Positions 22,083 to 34,700 of a DNA stretch of 64,000 bases are shown piece by piece (positions within the stretch are counted from its first letter, which is position 1; each line of letters begins with the position of its first letter). The stretch is from Diploscapter coronatus (Eukaryota; Nematoda; Chromadorea; Rhabditida; Rhabditidae). The stretch lies in NCBI GenBank assembly GCA_964036155.1, contig OZ038423.1, positions 55,939,249-56,003,248 on the forward strand, given 5' to 3'. The notes beneath the pieces are model-generated. The model saw nothing but the letters and a program-made list of their open reading frames with translations, had not been told where the DNA came from and searched no databases. Position numbers and translations under genes: made by a program.

Positions 22083-23252
22083 ATGAACCAACAACCCTTC
22101 AAAGGCTTTCGTTCGGCCATTGTATTTTCTATTTTACGCAATCTTCCAAGTGTCAGGTGTGCAAATTTCCTTAAGCTCTATTATTTTAATGACATTCTAC
22201 AATTCTACAAATTTCATCACAATTTTCATTCGGTGACTTGTCTCAATTCTACTCATTTCGGGTTGTGATTTTTCAAATTTAATATGGTTGTGCACGTATT
22301 CTTTAACTTATTTGGAGTATTCCCGATCTCGATTTCATCAAACTCACTATTTTTAGCAATAAAAATCGATTTTTATTGACTTTTTCCAAGAAAAATCGAG
22401 TTTTATTGGTTTACCGATTTTCTGTCATTTCGATATTTGGTCATTTCCCACTGTGCTCTGTAGGTATCCGGTGCGCAACTTTGTGACATTTCTCATTCCA
22501 TTCGATTTGTGTGCTGCTAGACTTTGTGAGTAGATTTGCTCCCAAAATTTGTTTCAAAGTTCTTTCGTAAAAATACAAGATTTCTGTACGAATTTGTTGA
22601 ATTTATCGAATTTTGGTGTGCATTGCCAAATTTTGAAGTTAAGGTAGGACTCTCAAGTAGATATGCCAAATAGCGTTTTAGAATAAACTTTTCGAACAGA
22701 AAGGTGGTCCGAGTTGTAAATAAGACTTCTGTGAAGGAAAGATAAAAAAGAATTCCCTGGCCGAAAAAGTCGCAAAAATCCAACGTTTAAAACGAACCTT
22801 TTCACAAATGAAATATTGCTTGTGCACGGGATTTTAATTTGATTTTTTTGCACAGGATCACTTCATCAGGTTCATTGTCGAACTACACGGTGCTATTTGA
22901 GAAATTGGGTTTTTAGGGTACTTCCTTTCCAAATTTTTGGTTTCAAATTGCAAAAATGTTAAAAATAAAAATTTGAAAAACGAATTTCTTGAATTGCAAG
23001 ACTTAACTTTTCATTTTCTGATTCAATCGAGAAAAAAGGTCATAGATTTTTTAAACTCAGATTCTCATTTTCAGATGCGAAACCAAATTCGACGATCGAA
23101 TGAAGAGAACGTTGATCCGCCGTCGACGTGTCTTGCGAAAGACAGTCGGCTCGAGTTCCGCAAGGAAAGCGAGCAAGAAAAAGAAGATCAGCAAAATGCC
23201 GCTCTTCGAAGAATTCCTTGCTGCTGAAGTCAAGAAAATGTCGATCAAGTGA
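22083..23252 (+). CDS. possible small unrecognised gene (three or more exons, uncertain)
   Basis: Not recognised. Three blocks look exon-like: 22083-22156 (MNQQPFKGFRSAIVFSILRN..., donor CAG|GTGTGC), 22464-22525 (in frame with it: YPVRNFVTFLIPFDLCAARL, donor TT|GTGAGT) and 23075-23252. The last has a TTTTCAG acceptor and, in one frame, GC-biased third positions; it encodes about 58 very basic residues (KRTLIRRRRVLRKTV, KKKKISK) ending MSIK and TGA. A possible exon at about 22857-22890 would connect them, but no combination of sites keeps every frame open, so the joint between blocks 2 and 3 is unresolved. It could be a real short gene, a decayed one, or chance. It lies just downstream of the PITP gene on the same strand. 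Confidence 0.25.
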
Positions 23253-24253
23253 ACAGTCCAGAGGCAGGAGCCCAGTCAGGTCGGCATTTTTTATCACCTC
23301 CAAATGAAGCCTTTTTCTAAAATTAATAGATCTACCTCGATATTTGAAAATCTTTTCTTATAAGTTATATAGTTTGTTTTAAAACTAATTTTTTCATAGA
23401 ATTACAATATCTTTCTGAGTTAGAAGGCACTTTTCTTTAAACTAGAAAACCTATTTCAAAATTAGAAGATTCTTGTTCGTTAGGCCGTAGGTTTGATTAA
23501 AGCGCGCGCTCGCGAGCAAATGAAAGTCGTTAGTCGGGATTCGGTCATAAAATGGGCAGAGCAGCCCTCCATTTTCGCGAGGTTCCTTCCCTATTCAATT
23601 CCAAACCCGAAAGAACGTTTCTCTCTATTTTTCTCGGATAAAATAATTTCCCCCTTCCCTGCAGAAGAAACACGAGGATTTCTAATTGAAGAGCAGTCTT
23701 TATTCTCTTATGAATTGGATAATCAACTTTGGTAGCACAATTCCCGCAAAATTCAACATTTTTTCGGCCATCTTTCCGGGGGTTTCGTAGAAATGTGAGC
23801 GCCAAAAGAATGATAAATTAATTATGTACATTCGCAAAGGCGAATCTCATTGTCGCTATTCCGAATTCCTCCATTTTCCTCCGTCCCCGTCCCCCCTTAG
23901 TCTATTTTTCAAATTTCATTCAATTCGCCTACAGAATTTGAACTATTCTAAATTTAACAGAGAAGTGCGTGGAGTATGCGCCCCATTGCAAATTCAGCAC
24001 ACTCTAATCAGGATTAGGCCAATATTTCTGTGTTTTGCTGATACCTTTCCTTCCAGTGAGCGGGACAATTGTGTCATTTCCTCTCTTTCACAAAGAAGTA
24101 ACCAACGACCATTGTTTATAGCAAAAAGTACTCTCATAAGATTTCCGGTAGAGAAATAATAGGTGATTTTTAGAGAATCAAAGGAAACGCTTTGAATTTT
24201 TGATTTGTGGAACTGTAACTTTTCGTTTTTAGTTAGCTGATTTTGAAAAGTAA

Positions 24254-24336
24254 CAGGGCCGAGCGGAATTCAAAATGTTGCTTTTCGGAGTTCGAAACGC
24301 CAAAACCCTCGGAATCGGGAATTCTGCCCAGCCCTG
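24254..24336. repeat. short TIR element, CAGGGC..GCGGAATTC family (copy 2)
   Basis: Left end CAGGGCCGAGCGGAATTC (24254-24271) and right end GAATTCTGCCCAGCCCTG (24319-24336) are approximate reverse complements. The ends resemble those of the element at 12926-13021. At 83 bases it has no coding capacity. A lone GAGCGGAATTCCG-like half-site also occurs near 45490. Confidence 0.65.
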
Positions 24337-25148
24337 AAAAGTAACTTACAATTGGGTAATTATGATAATGAGGATATTTTTAAGCATCATAAAACAGGTG
24401 CTCATTTTGAAGTGATCAGCAGGACATTTTCCGCGAATTGGATATTCAGAATGCTTTACCCGATTCTCTCTTTCGAATGACGGCATATTTTGTTGGCCTA
24501 AGGGGAAAACCGATTTTGTTACTCGATACATCCAAATAAACCAGTGTTTGTTCATTTATATTCCATTCCGGGCCCCTCTCGCCCGTCTGCATCCTTCATT
24601 TACACCCCAAGTTCTGACACGAATCTATTTTTTATTCCAAATTCTAGGTTTTGTGGAGTTAAATTAAGAATAGTGAAGTTAACTTCTAATTTTTTTTGGA
24701 AACTTCCATTATTTTGTCCTAATACTATGAAATTAAATTAAAATGCTATGAAAGGTGGAGTTAATTTTAAAGACTTTATTTTCAATAATTTCATTGTTTT
24801 ATTCTTTCTCCAAATTTCGTGAGATTTACAAAAAAAAAGTCATTTTATTTGTTCTAGTTCAACTGGTAGAACATCCGCAATTCAATCGCGCGGTCAATTA
24901 CTTGCATTTTTGTTGTATGTTTCATTAGAATTGGCGCCGGTTTTAAGCTGAACAAACATAGGCATAAGAAATCTTCTTTTGATCGCTCTCTATTCTTATT
25001 TGACATAGCACCCGGATTTCGGAATTTGAAAAAGTCACGACGTAAAATTGGTATCGTTTAACTATTGTTTCAGTTTCAATAAGTTTTTTTAGAATACAAA
25101 AATTTGATTTTACGGTATTCCTGCTATTTTGGTCCGATTTTCAGTCAA

Positions 25149-25508
25149 TTCGTAAGGAACCCCCAAGCACATTTCCCAGGACTTATTCAAATCGTGGAGA
25201 TGTCGAATCATAGTAGTATGATAGTACGCGTGGAACTCTCTACAAAATAGAGCGAACTGCTTGACGCGGATCCGTTTGAACTACGGTTTTGAGGGCGGCA
25301 AGATCGATGTTGGGTGGCCTTTCAGAGTGGGTTCAGTTTCCAGTCCCTAAATCCATACTTGAATCAGATTAGGGACCGTCCCTGGGTCTATTATCTTGCA
25401 GATTTTGGTTACCGTTACTCTCGCTGCTGTTCCGAGGTGGAATTTGTAAAGAACGAGGGGTCGGAGCTGCTCTCGGAAAATCGTCGTCGTTGCTCCAGAA
25501 GTTGACAT
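25149..25508 (-). pseudogene. decayed mariner-family transposase, N-terminal part
   Basis: Reading the minus strand from the ATG at 25508, a frame gives LRPLVLYKFHLGTAARV... PGTVPN...VWI, the first helix-turn-helix of a mariner transposase (commonly ...YEFKLGTKAAEAARNI). It hits an in-frame TAG right after VWI. Shifting frame by one base near 25325 gives RPPNIDLAALKTVV and TDPRQAVRSI, the conserved linker and second helix. A further shift gives HTTMIRHLHDLNKSW and VPYELTE, the end of the DNA-binding domain (usually ...WVPHELTE). At least two frameshifts and several stops show it is dead. The DD34D catalytic domain is not found beyond 25149, so it is truncated, and no terminal inverted repeats were recognised. 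Confidence 0.8.
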
Positions 25509-28500
25509 GTTCAGGTTGTAAACGCACTGATGTTTAGTTCTTACGTTCTCTTTATATACCCACTTTACGGAAATCTCCAGAGATTTTACAAGTTTGTAGA
25601 AGAAAAGTGGAAAGGTGTTTCAGAAATTGTGCTCCAACCCAATACTTCATTTTTCAATAAATTCATTTGCTTTCAGCTTTCCTAAAATGTGAACTTCTGA
25701 AAGTCCTTAATTTTTCCGTTTCTTCTAATTTGCATGCGTAGGCATTAACCGGAGTTTGTGTTATAATTGATTTTTTATAACTTATTTTGAGCCTTCGCGA
25801 ACACTTTTCGTCTCTAAAATACGTGGGCCTTGCGTGTCGACACTTTCCCCTTACCCTCTTCATTTTCGTGCGGCGGTTTCCTTTCCGCAAAGCGACTTGA
25901 TATAATTTTTGCCCGTGCTAATCGAATTTTCACAAGTTTTAGTAGACAGATTTCTGTGTCTGAAACAAAATTCTCGACTTGAACTTAACTCTTATTTTTG
26001 AAGCTGCGTGTAATTTTGTTCCAAAAGTGAGTACTTCTGTCCCAAGCGCTATTTCTTCTCTATATTTAGGACAAGTAATCACTCTTGGCACAAAATACGT
26101 ATTATTTCTTGGGGACAAAAGTATCTGCAGCAGCCATTTTTGAGATTGGAGAATTGCTAATATTCGGAATTGAGCATTTTCTACATGAGCGTGCAATTTT
26201 CTAGTTTCTTTGGGAGAATAGTTTATATTTTGCAGTCGCCTCTCCCCCGGTCTTTCTGAATTTGACAAGACAAAGCTAGCGACGGCATTTTCGTGAAAGT
26301 CATTGTTTTATATTTCTCCACGCCTCTCGCGAAATTTCTCGTCAAGCACTTCCCCATCGCATTCGCTCGCGGACCTTGTTTCACTCGGAAAACGCTTTCC
26401 ACCGCAGATTTTCTTCGGTCCTAAATAAGTGTTCTAAAAATTACGCAGCGTGCAATTTTTCGGATTCGATTTTAGCAGCCAGCAGCGCGGAGTCTCTAAC
26501 TAAAGCGCATTTTGCTGAATGAATGAGCGGGCAAAAAGAGGATGGAAATCAAGAGCGGCGAGAGGATTTTTGACAGGTTGATTTTGTGACATGCAGAGGA
26601 AAAATGAAATGAAATGCCAGTGAAAAGAGAAGGCGAGTTGCGAAAGATTTATTTGTGCTGAATCCGGCGAAACTTCAACCTTTTCATTTTCTTCCTCTCA
26701 ATAATATGTTTTGCCATAAAATATCATATTTTTGGTTCTTATAAAAGCCGTGAATCGACTTTAGTTGAAAAACGCCAGGGGTAACTGGCGGAATTCTGTA
26801 GATTTTAGATGAAAACCCCGAAAATGGGCATAAATATTTGTATCGTTGTTCAATTCTTTCCACTATTATTCGGCTATTTTAGTGAACGTTCTGACCGACT
26901 TCCTCTCATTTCCTCAACTTTTGATAGTTCTGTGTTTATGACGAAGTCCGATATGTTAATCTCTTCGCATTGGAACAAATCTCCCCTGCTAAAATTAACT
27001 GGGGATGTGTATTTTAGTATATCCGTTAGAGTCATTTTCGTCCTTAATGACGCTAAATCTGGGGGGATTTACTTATTTGGTGATTTCTATTCAAAATGTT
27101 AATGAGGGAACACGCTATATATTCGTGATTCCGCAGTCAAAAGTTGAAGATTTTCTCGTTTCTAACATCATTCGTATCTCAGAAATCTAAGATTTTTGAG
27201 ACTCTACTTCAAAAATTTTTAAGTTATGCAAAAGTAGATAGAATCTATTGGAAAATAAGCCATGCTTATAAGTTTACATGTTTCAGTCAAAAGAAAAATA
27301 AAAATTGCCGACTTTTGAACGCCGCCAACCTCACAGATTTTCATAATCCGGTCAAAAATTGTAAATTTATTGTGGCTTTTCGAAAACTTTTCTATTTTTA
27401 CGCGATAAGACCAGAGAGTTTGAAATGTTGCGTTCTTCGATCAAATCAACTAAAGTGAAATGTACAGGGCTTTCGGCTGTGGGTCTCTTGACAATTGCTT
27501 CAAAAATTCCGCTCGCGCACTTGACCAACTTGTCAATTTTCTATCGCAAAATACGCACAGAGCGGCACATTTCTTGGCACAAGCCGTCGCAACGCTGCAA
27601 ACCAATTCCTGCGTTCTTTTCCCTCTCTGCTCGCTTATGCTTCATCAGTTCCCCTCCCTCCCATTCACGTAGCAGAGCAAACGTTTATTTTTTCAACTAG
27701 TCCCCTGTCCCTGCGCCGACAACGCATCCCATAATTCGCAGCCCCCTTAATCCGTTAAACTTTGCTCGCCGACTCATTAAAACTCGATTAGATGTTTTCA
27801 TTTCCGAACTGTGTTTCATTTCATTTTCAATGAATGCAAAGTTTTGCAGAAGAAGTTGAATGAAAAGTATTCAACTCGTTACATCCATGAAGGCACACAT
27901 TTTTCAATGCAAAAAAGCACGAAAACTAATTATTCAATTCCCAGGTCATCTGCCAGTTTTTTCCATTTCATTCATACATTTTTTATGCGCGCGTCAACTC
28001 ATCTGCATATCCGCAATATTTTTCGAAAAAAAACCAATGCTGTTTTGTCGTAAGACGGGGAAATGAGAAGTTTTAGTAATCTGATAGGTGGCCGAGCAAA
28101 ATATTCAACAGATTGGCAGGCCAACAGCTCGTTTATTTTCGGTTTTTTTCTTATCTTGAATTTTTGCTGGGTCATCCGTTTTCTCCCTAAAAATTAGAAT
28201 AATGCTTCTTCCATATAGTTTCTTACCAAAATTATGAACCTATTTGATGCTGAAAATCCTCAAAAATTCTACTTTCTCATTGTATCTTTTACTTTTTCGT
28301 TCACAAAATAATAGAAAGAAAAAGGTGGAATAATAGCAAGTTTCAAAATTCGTGTATTTCGTGAAGTTCGACATTTTACGTCGTGTAAAAATGCTCGTCG
28401 AGCGATTTTCACTGGTGTGGAATGTTTCGGGCAGGGGAATAATCGCGCTCGCACAACATGGCAAATTCGTGGATTCGAGGGGACATGCGATTTGAATTTT

Positions 28501-31500
28501 TCGGAACGGAACGCAAAAACTTCCTCGGCTGAGTGGAGACGGCGAAGAATGTTTGAAAATTTGACATCCCCGCTCGTTCGCCTGTCTCCTGGGATGAATT
28601 TCATCGAAATTGTTCAACGGAATACGCCGAATTTGACTGACCACCCACATTGTTAAAATTTGTCTCATTCGTCATTTTATTGCACCCACATTTTGCAGGG
28701 ACATTCAACTTTTTTCTTGCTTTCTGGAGCAGGAACTTTTTCCCACAAATATTAAAATTTTCGGAAGCACGAGTTTTCTACATTGGAACTTTGTCTTTCC
28801 GAAACATTATTTGGAAATGGCTTTCTACAGTGAAATCCAGCTTTTCTAGAGTTTTCTGAATCAGGAACTATTTTTTGACACATTTTTTCCTCCGGAACAT
28901 GGGTTGAATATTAAACGAGTGCCGGAACGAAATTGAATGATTAATGATTTTGTTGTTGGGATTAGGCCTTTTCGCACGGACTTGTGAGCGCTTCCTTTCT
29001 CGCGATTCTATCGGAGAATGGGCCCTTTCCATCCTGCGCATAGGGCAGGGCAAGGGGATGTTCGAGCGCTCTGCGCTAGGGACTCGGCTCGGTGCATGTT
29101 CCAGTTTTTGCTTGGAAAGGGTCCTAGAAGAGACTGAATCGAACTCTCGGATAAGTAGACTCAATTTCATTCATTCACCTCGTTTTCTGTGTCGCGCTAT
29201 TCATTCTTCTGCTAGTCTTATCGCGCCCCCTCTTCGCTTCCCCTCTTCTCTTCGGCTTCGCTCAGTCTTCAGTCTTTTCGAGCAACAGCTAGTCAGGCCT
29301 TTAGATGCATGTAGAGGCATTTTTCTCACCAGCAGCAGCAGCAAAGGATTTCTACGTTTTACATAATTCTGACCTCTCAGTGAGCTAAAGGCACTGCCAT
29401 AATTCCCCTCTTTTCCTAATAACATACACAGCTCTCGCTGCAGTGACTGACTAGAGCCTGAAATCACAAATCCCCCCTTCCTTCGGCAAAAATGCAGTTT
29501 CTCGTCTTAATGCAATAAAATGTTTACCACTACTCAAGCTGCAATCGAGTAAAGATGAGGCGAGAGCTTATGAAAAAGGGGCGTGGTTTTGGGAAGAGAC
29601 CTAAAGGGCCTAAGCTGCCACATCCTTGTACGACCTTTATTCCGGACTAGAAGTTTGGTATAATTCTTATTGAATTGTTGAACTCTTAGAATTTACTCAT
29701 TTATTCGGGCTTTGGTAAAAGATTACTGTTCGAAAGGGTAAAACATGAATTGAACAAAAATACTTTGGTCATTTGAATGCTATTTTGAATTTCCCGCAAA
29801 GTAGACTCGAGCTGAAAATTAGGGATAAAGTAGGACTTAGGGTATGTGTAACTCGTGAAACGCGGCATATCCTGAATTTTGCCCGCTAATCATCCAGCAA
29901 TCATTTTAAGCTCCTCGGGCGAGGCACTACTCGATTATCTTGTCACATTCGCATTCCGCTCCGAGCCAACTGTCATGGCGAAATCCCGACTTTTCCCCTC
30001 TGATCTTGCCTCGTCCATCAACTTTTAACAATTCATCCGCATTTTGTGCGTTCGATAATAGTCCAATCGGACAATTTGTGGCTTATTTTATCGCGTTGCA
30101 AGATAGAGTTTTCAAAAATTTCCTGGAAATTCTAGGTTCTTTCCTAACCTGTTGTTGAAATATTTCGAGACGAGGTCTAATTCGATAAGATACTTGATGT
30201 TTTCGACTGGTTTTCTGTCGAAGTTCGAAAGATTGACCATATCTTCTATGATGATCTATTTTTACATTTGATTTAGCATTTTTCATAATGAAGTATAATT
30301 CGATTAGAAATGTATGATTTTGATCGATTTTCTGTTGAAATTCAAAAAATTTACGATATTTCCCAAGACACTATTTTCTCCTATGTTGTTGTTGCAGTTG
30401 TTCTGTGAAACAGGTCGAATTTCACCTCGGCTGTTCATCTCTCGCACCATCGCAGCTCATTCCTGGCATTTTTGCTCGATAATCTTTCTCTCGTTCTTCT
30501 GTGAGTGAGAATTAATTCGTTTTCACATGATACTTCCTGTTTAGCTGTCAAATTGGTGCATTTGTGCATCTATGCAACGGGCCCCTTTTCCTTCTCTCCT
30601 TTGTGAGTCTAATTTGATGTCGAAGCCTCGGTCTCGTGTCGATTCCCTCGATTCCCGTGTTCGTGCCATTATTTCTCCCTTTCTGCTTTCTCACGTCAAG
30701 TCGCCCCTCGTTCAAATAGTCGCCCGAGTCAGAGTTAGCGACTTGATTACTCCCTGCAACAAATCTCGCGCTAATAATGTTCCTTTAGTGCGTGCAGTTT
30801 CATTCCTTCTAGGGTGCGTGAAGGAACTTTTAAGATTGCGAAATTAAGCGATTTTTCTAGGCTATAATGAATTTTTAGAAGTTTAATCTGCGAAAGAACT
30901 TCACTTCTTCACTTGTTTGCAGAAAACATTTACCTATTTTATTACGATTCTGTGCGTTGTTTATAGTTTAGGCCTTTGCAAAATTCGCCCAATCTTTAGG
31001 AATAGGAGAATTTTTTATCCATCATTCAATCTCTCGGATTTTCACCTCTTCCGGATATTCATTATTCTCCTGTTCTTCTTTGCAAACACAGACATTGAAA
31101 TCCTATCTGCAATCCCGCGCGTTCCGTGTTCCAATTTTTCCATTTAATCTCAATTTCACAAATTGATTTTGCGAACGTGAAATCTGATTAGTTATCAGTC
31201 AATTTAAACAAACCTAACATGTGTTTATGCTTAGAAGTGAAAAGTGACGTTCTATTCGCCTTTTACAGCCTTATCATTAAACTTATAAATTCCCTAAGCT
31301 ATCAACTCTTTTGATCAGATCAAAATACTATTTTCGCTGGGTAAATAGAAATTGTTCAATTTGCTCATATCTAACATAGGCGAAAGCGTCAATGCCTTAT
31401 GGATTATTAATGCTCGTGAATATAGAGAAATCTGGGGTTATTTTTTCTGAACCTGAATCTGAATCTGAAGCGAATAGATTTGTCTCTTAGCGAATATGAG

Positions 31501-31745
31501 CACGGATTTATTGTCTGTTCGATAATTGAGTAAATTTAAAATACGAGAATTTTATTGCGTAAAATTTTCCAATTAACCTAAAGATCATTGAAACATAGTT
31601 AGTTCAGCTGTAAATAACGTGTCGATAATTTTTTGTACGTTTTGTTTATTTTTAAAAATTTTATGGATCAATTTGCAGATTTCAGAAATCGGCTAGAGGA
31701 GAAATGAAGATATCAAATTGTCGGATATAGTACCTTTCAAAGGCC

Positions 31746-34700
31746 ATGTCCAATGAGAGCAGCGCGGAAGTGCTGGCTCTCGGACTGCAACAATCGCAAC
31801 AAGGCATTTTCGAGGGAATCACTCATGATTTAGTTTTGGTGAGTAAAATTTGGAAAAATCAATAAGATCGATTAAATTTTAGAAAAACATTGAAAATTCG
31901 TAGAAAAGCTTGATGGAATTTTGAAATCTTTTATGTATAGCTTTAGGAAAACTTCAGAAGCTACAGTAAAAAGTTTAAAGAAAATAAATATCGACTTTTC
32001 AGACGGTTTTACTGGCCTCAATTCTATCAGTGTTGACCATCGCCTGTGTGATTGGAAATGTGTTCGTCCTATTAGCTATCGTCATGGAACGCGATTTGCG
32101 GGGTCGGCCCCAGTCCTATCTCATTTTCTCCCTCGCTTGTGCGGATCTTATTGTAAGTTTTTTCTAGCAAATTTGCTATAAATCACAGTGCAGTTCTGAA
32201 TTTCGAAGATTTTTGTGACTGAATTGAAAAAAGCTCGAACTTCTTCAGTTTGTTTCTGATCAGATGACGAAATTCTGCAATTCGTGACGTAATCAAAATT
32301 CCATCGAGCATTTTGCCTCTCCTAATCATAGAGCCATATTTGATTCTGGTCTGGGCGCGCGCGCGTGGAAAAACCACTTTATCAAATGGGAATTTTGGGC
32401 AGTCAACCATAAAGTTTTGAAAGTTGAAATTGTTTCAATTTTTTGTTGATATTTTGGGACAGTTCCATAAAACATAATTTGTCAAATTCTAAGCTCCGAA
32501 TAATTTTGTTGCTCATTTGTCGCTTCTCGAATCTAAACTCGGCAAAAAAGGCTTCGCTTTTCTGGATAATTGGGTCAACGGTGCTTCTCGGTGCGCGTTT
32601 TCTGTTTCTGCCGAGAAAAGGCGAACTCAGAACTCGGGCTCGAGGCAGAGGTCTGAAAAGCACATCTCGCATTGCATCGTGCTGACGTGTATGATGCACA
32701 GAAAAAGTAGATTTACAAGATGAGAATCTGAAAAGGACTTCTTCTCTTATTCCTCTTCTTGTCTAAATTCGACTTCAACTCAAAAGAGAGTCGAAGGCCC
32801 TAAGCCCGTCCTGGGAAAAATGGATTTCAGAAGAGCTCAAAGAAAATCTACATCCCCTTACACAAATGAATTGGGAACATTCTCCATTTGCCTCGTTCCG
32901 AAAGAAAAGCTCAGAATAGTTCACAGATATTCGCTTCTGCAATTTTGCAAGAAACTCTGAAGAAAATGACGAGTTCTCAGCTGTGTTTTGTTGACGTTAA
33001 TTGATTCGAAAGGGAAAGGATAATTAGCATTGTTAAAAAGCAGAAAAGAAGATTGCGAGCGGAAAAAAGCTTCCAGGTTTAATTGATTACATAAGAAAAT
33101 AGAAGAGGAATGAGTCAGATGGAGGGAAATTTTGAAACATTGGGGAAAATTGAAAGTCTAAAAACTCCGGATCAAAGGATATGAACTTTGAAGATTGCTC
33201 TGCGAAGAGTCCACTTTCCATAATTTATTTATCAGAAGAAAAGTAGATTTGGGGAAAAAATCTTCAAAATCGACATAAAGATAGTAAATTTAAAAATCGA
33301 TTTTTTAAATTAGCATAAATTTCAGGTGGGCACGATTGTCATGCCGCTCGGTGCCTACAATACGATCACTGGTCAATGGAAATTAGGAGTTTTGCTTTGC
33401 GACATCTGGATCTCCGTGGATGTGCTCGTCTGCACAGCCTCCATACTTCATCTCGTCGCGATTGCGCTTGATCGGTGAGATTTAAACATTTGGAAAAATC
33501 GCTCTCATCTTTCAAAATTATGAAGATCTCCTATCAGAAAATCGAGTATAGAAGAAGTGCAAAAAATTAATTTAGTTTATTTCACTTTCTCTGAAATTTC
33601 GAAGGCTATTGGTTAAAAAAGGGAAAAAAAACATTTATAAGATATTGATTTTCAATGTTTTCAGATACTGGTCAGTGACGGACATTTCGTACGTCCAGAA
33701 CCGGACGCCTCGACGCATCGTTGGCATGCTCGTCGCGATTTGGACGACCTCTTTGCTGATCAGCTTGGCCCCCTTTGCTGGGTGGAAGGACAAGAACTTC
33801 GTGGATCGAGTCAATAAACAATACACTTGTCTCATCAGTCAGGAAATTAGCTATCAGGTATTTTTTACTTTGCTAACTTGTTTAGAAATTAACATAGTAT
33901 TCCTGTTTTTGAGTATTTAAAAAAGATTTATTTGAAAAGTATGATAGTTTTTCTTGAGAATGATGAGTTTTAGTAATTATGCTAATTTTGACAAATTTTG
34001 AAAATGTCTGCGTGATTTTCTGCATTTTGAAGTCATTCATAATTTTTGAAGCCAGAGAATTTCTTCAACAATGCATCTAAAATCACGCTGATTTCGTTTG
34101 CTGCAAGAATTTAGTGAACAAGATTCGGATCGCGAAAAATCCGCGCGAGTTTCAAAAATTCAATTTGTGCAATTTGAGAAGAGTGAAAAGTCGCAGGGGA
34201 ATTTTAGCACATTTTTTGAATCAACAGAATTTTTGAATCTTGGAGAGTTCACTCAGATTTTCCTTTTAAAAAGGGGGCAAATTTTCATGAAGTTTCAAGA
34301 CTTTGATTACGCAATGTTTATAATGAATTCCCGATGTTTTTTCTCGTCTGTTATTTTGTCTTAATTTCGTTTGGCAGGAAAGCGGAAAAGGAACATGTAA
34401 GATTTACCGGAAGCGGATTAATTATTCGACGAAACAGCCGGTCGGCGAGAGTTTTTGAGTGAGTGGGGAGATTTCAATGGAATACAAGGGAATCGAGCAG
34501 AATCGAAAGGGAATTGAGACGACGAGGGAGAAAGATTAAATTAGGCAAGGAGCCCTTGCTGAGAGTTGGAGAGTTGCTCGCTGCACAAAAGTGAAATCGA
34601 GTTTAGGGAATGGAGGGACATCGCTGCAAAAATTCAGAAACCTTAGGGGAATTTAGAAATTTGAGTTGGCGGAGAAAAAATAATGAAAATTGATTAAAAA

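Larger units (their letters stand above)
23253..31745. other. long gene-poor stretch upstream of the amine receptor
   Basis: About 8.5 kb without a convincing gene. It holds the second TIR element and the mariner relic described separately. The rest is AT-rich with GC-richer islands near 26280-26640, 27460-27720, 28390-28620, 28950-29300 and 30540-30800. ORFs up to 142 codons occur on both strands there, but they overlap each other and none shows family motifs, so they look like chance frames in less AT-rich DNA. The islands could be enhancers or 5' non-coding exons of the receptor gene at 31746, whose ATG is preceded by exon-like sequence after a TTTGCAG at about 31678. Confidence 0.45.

Noticed and set aside
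24855..24905. tRNA-like stretch (TAGTTCAACTGGTAGAACA resembles a D arm)
   Set aside because: No anticodon stem, T arm or pairing acceptor stem follows; at most a degenerate fragment.
26809..27102. 97-codon ORF with a hydrophobic start
   Set aside because: No coding bias, no recognisable domain and AT-rich context; looks like a chance frame.
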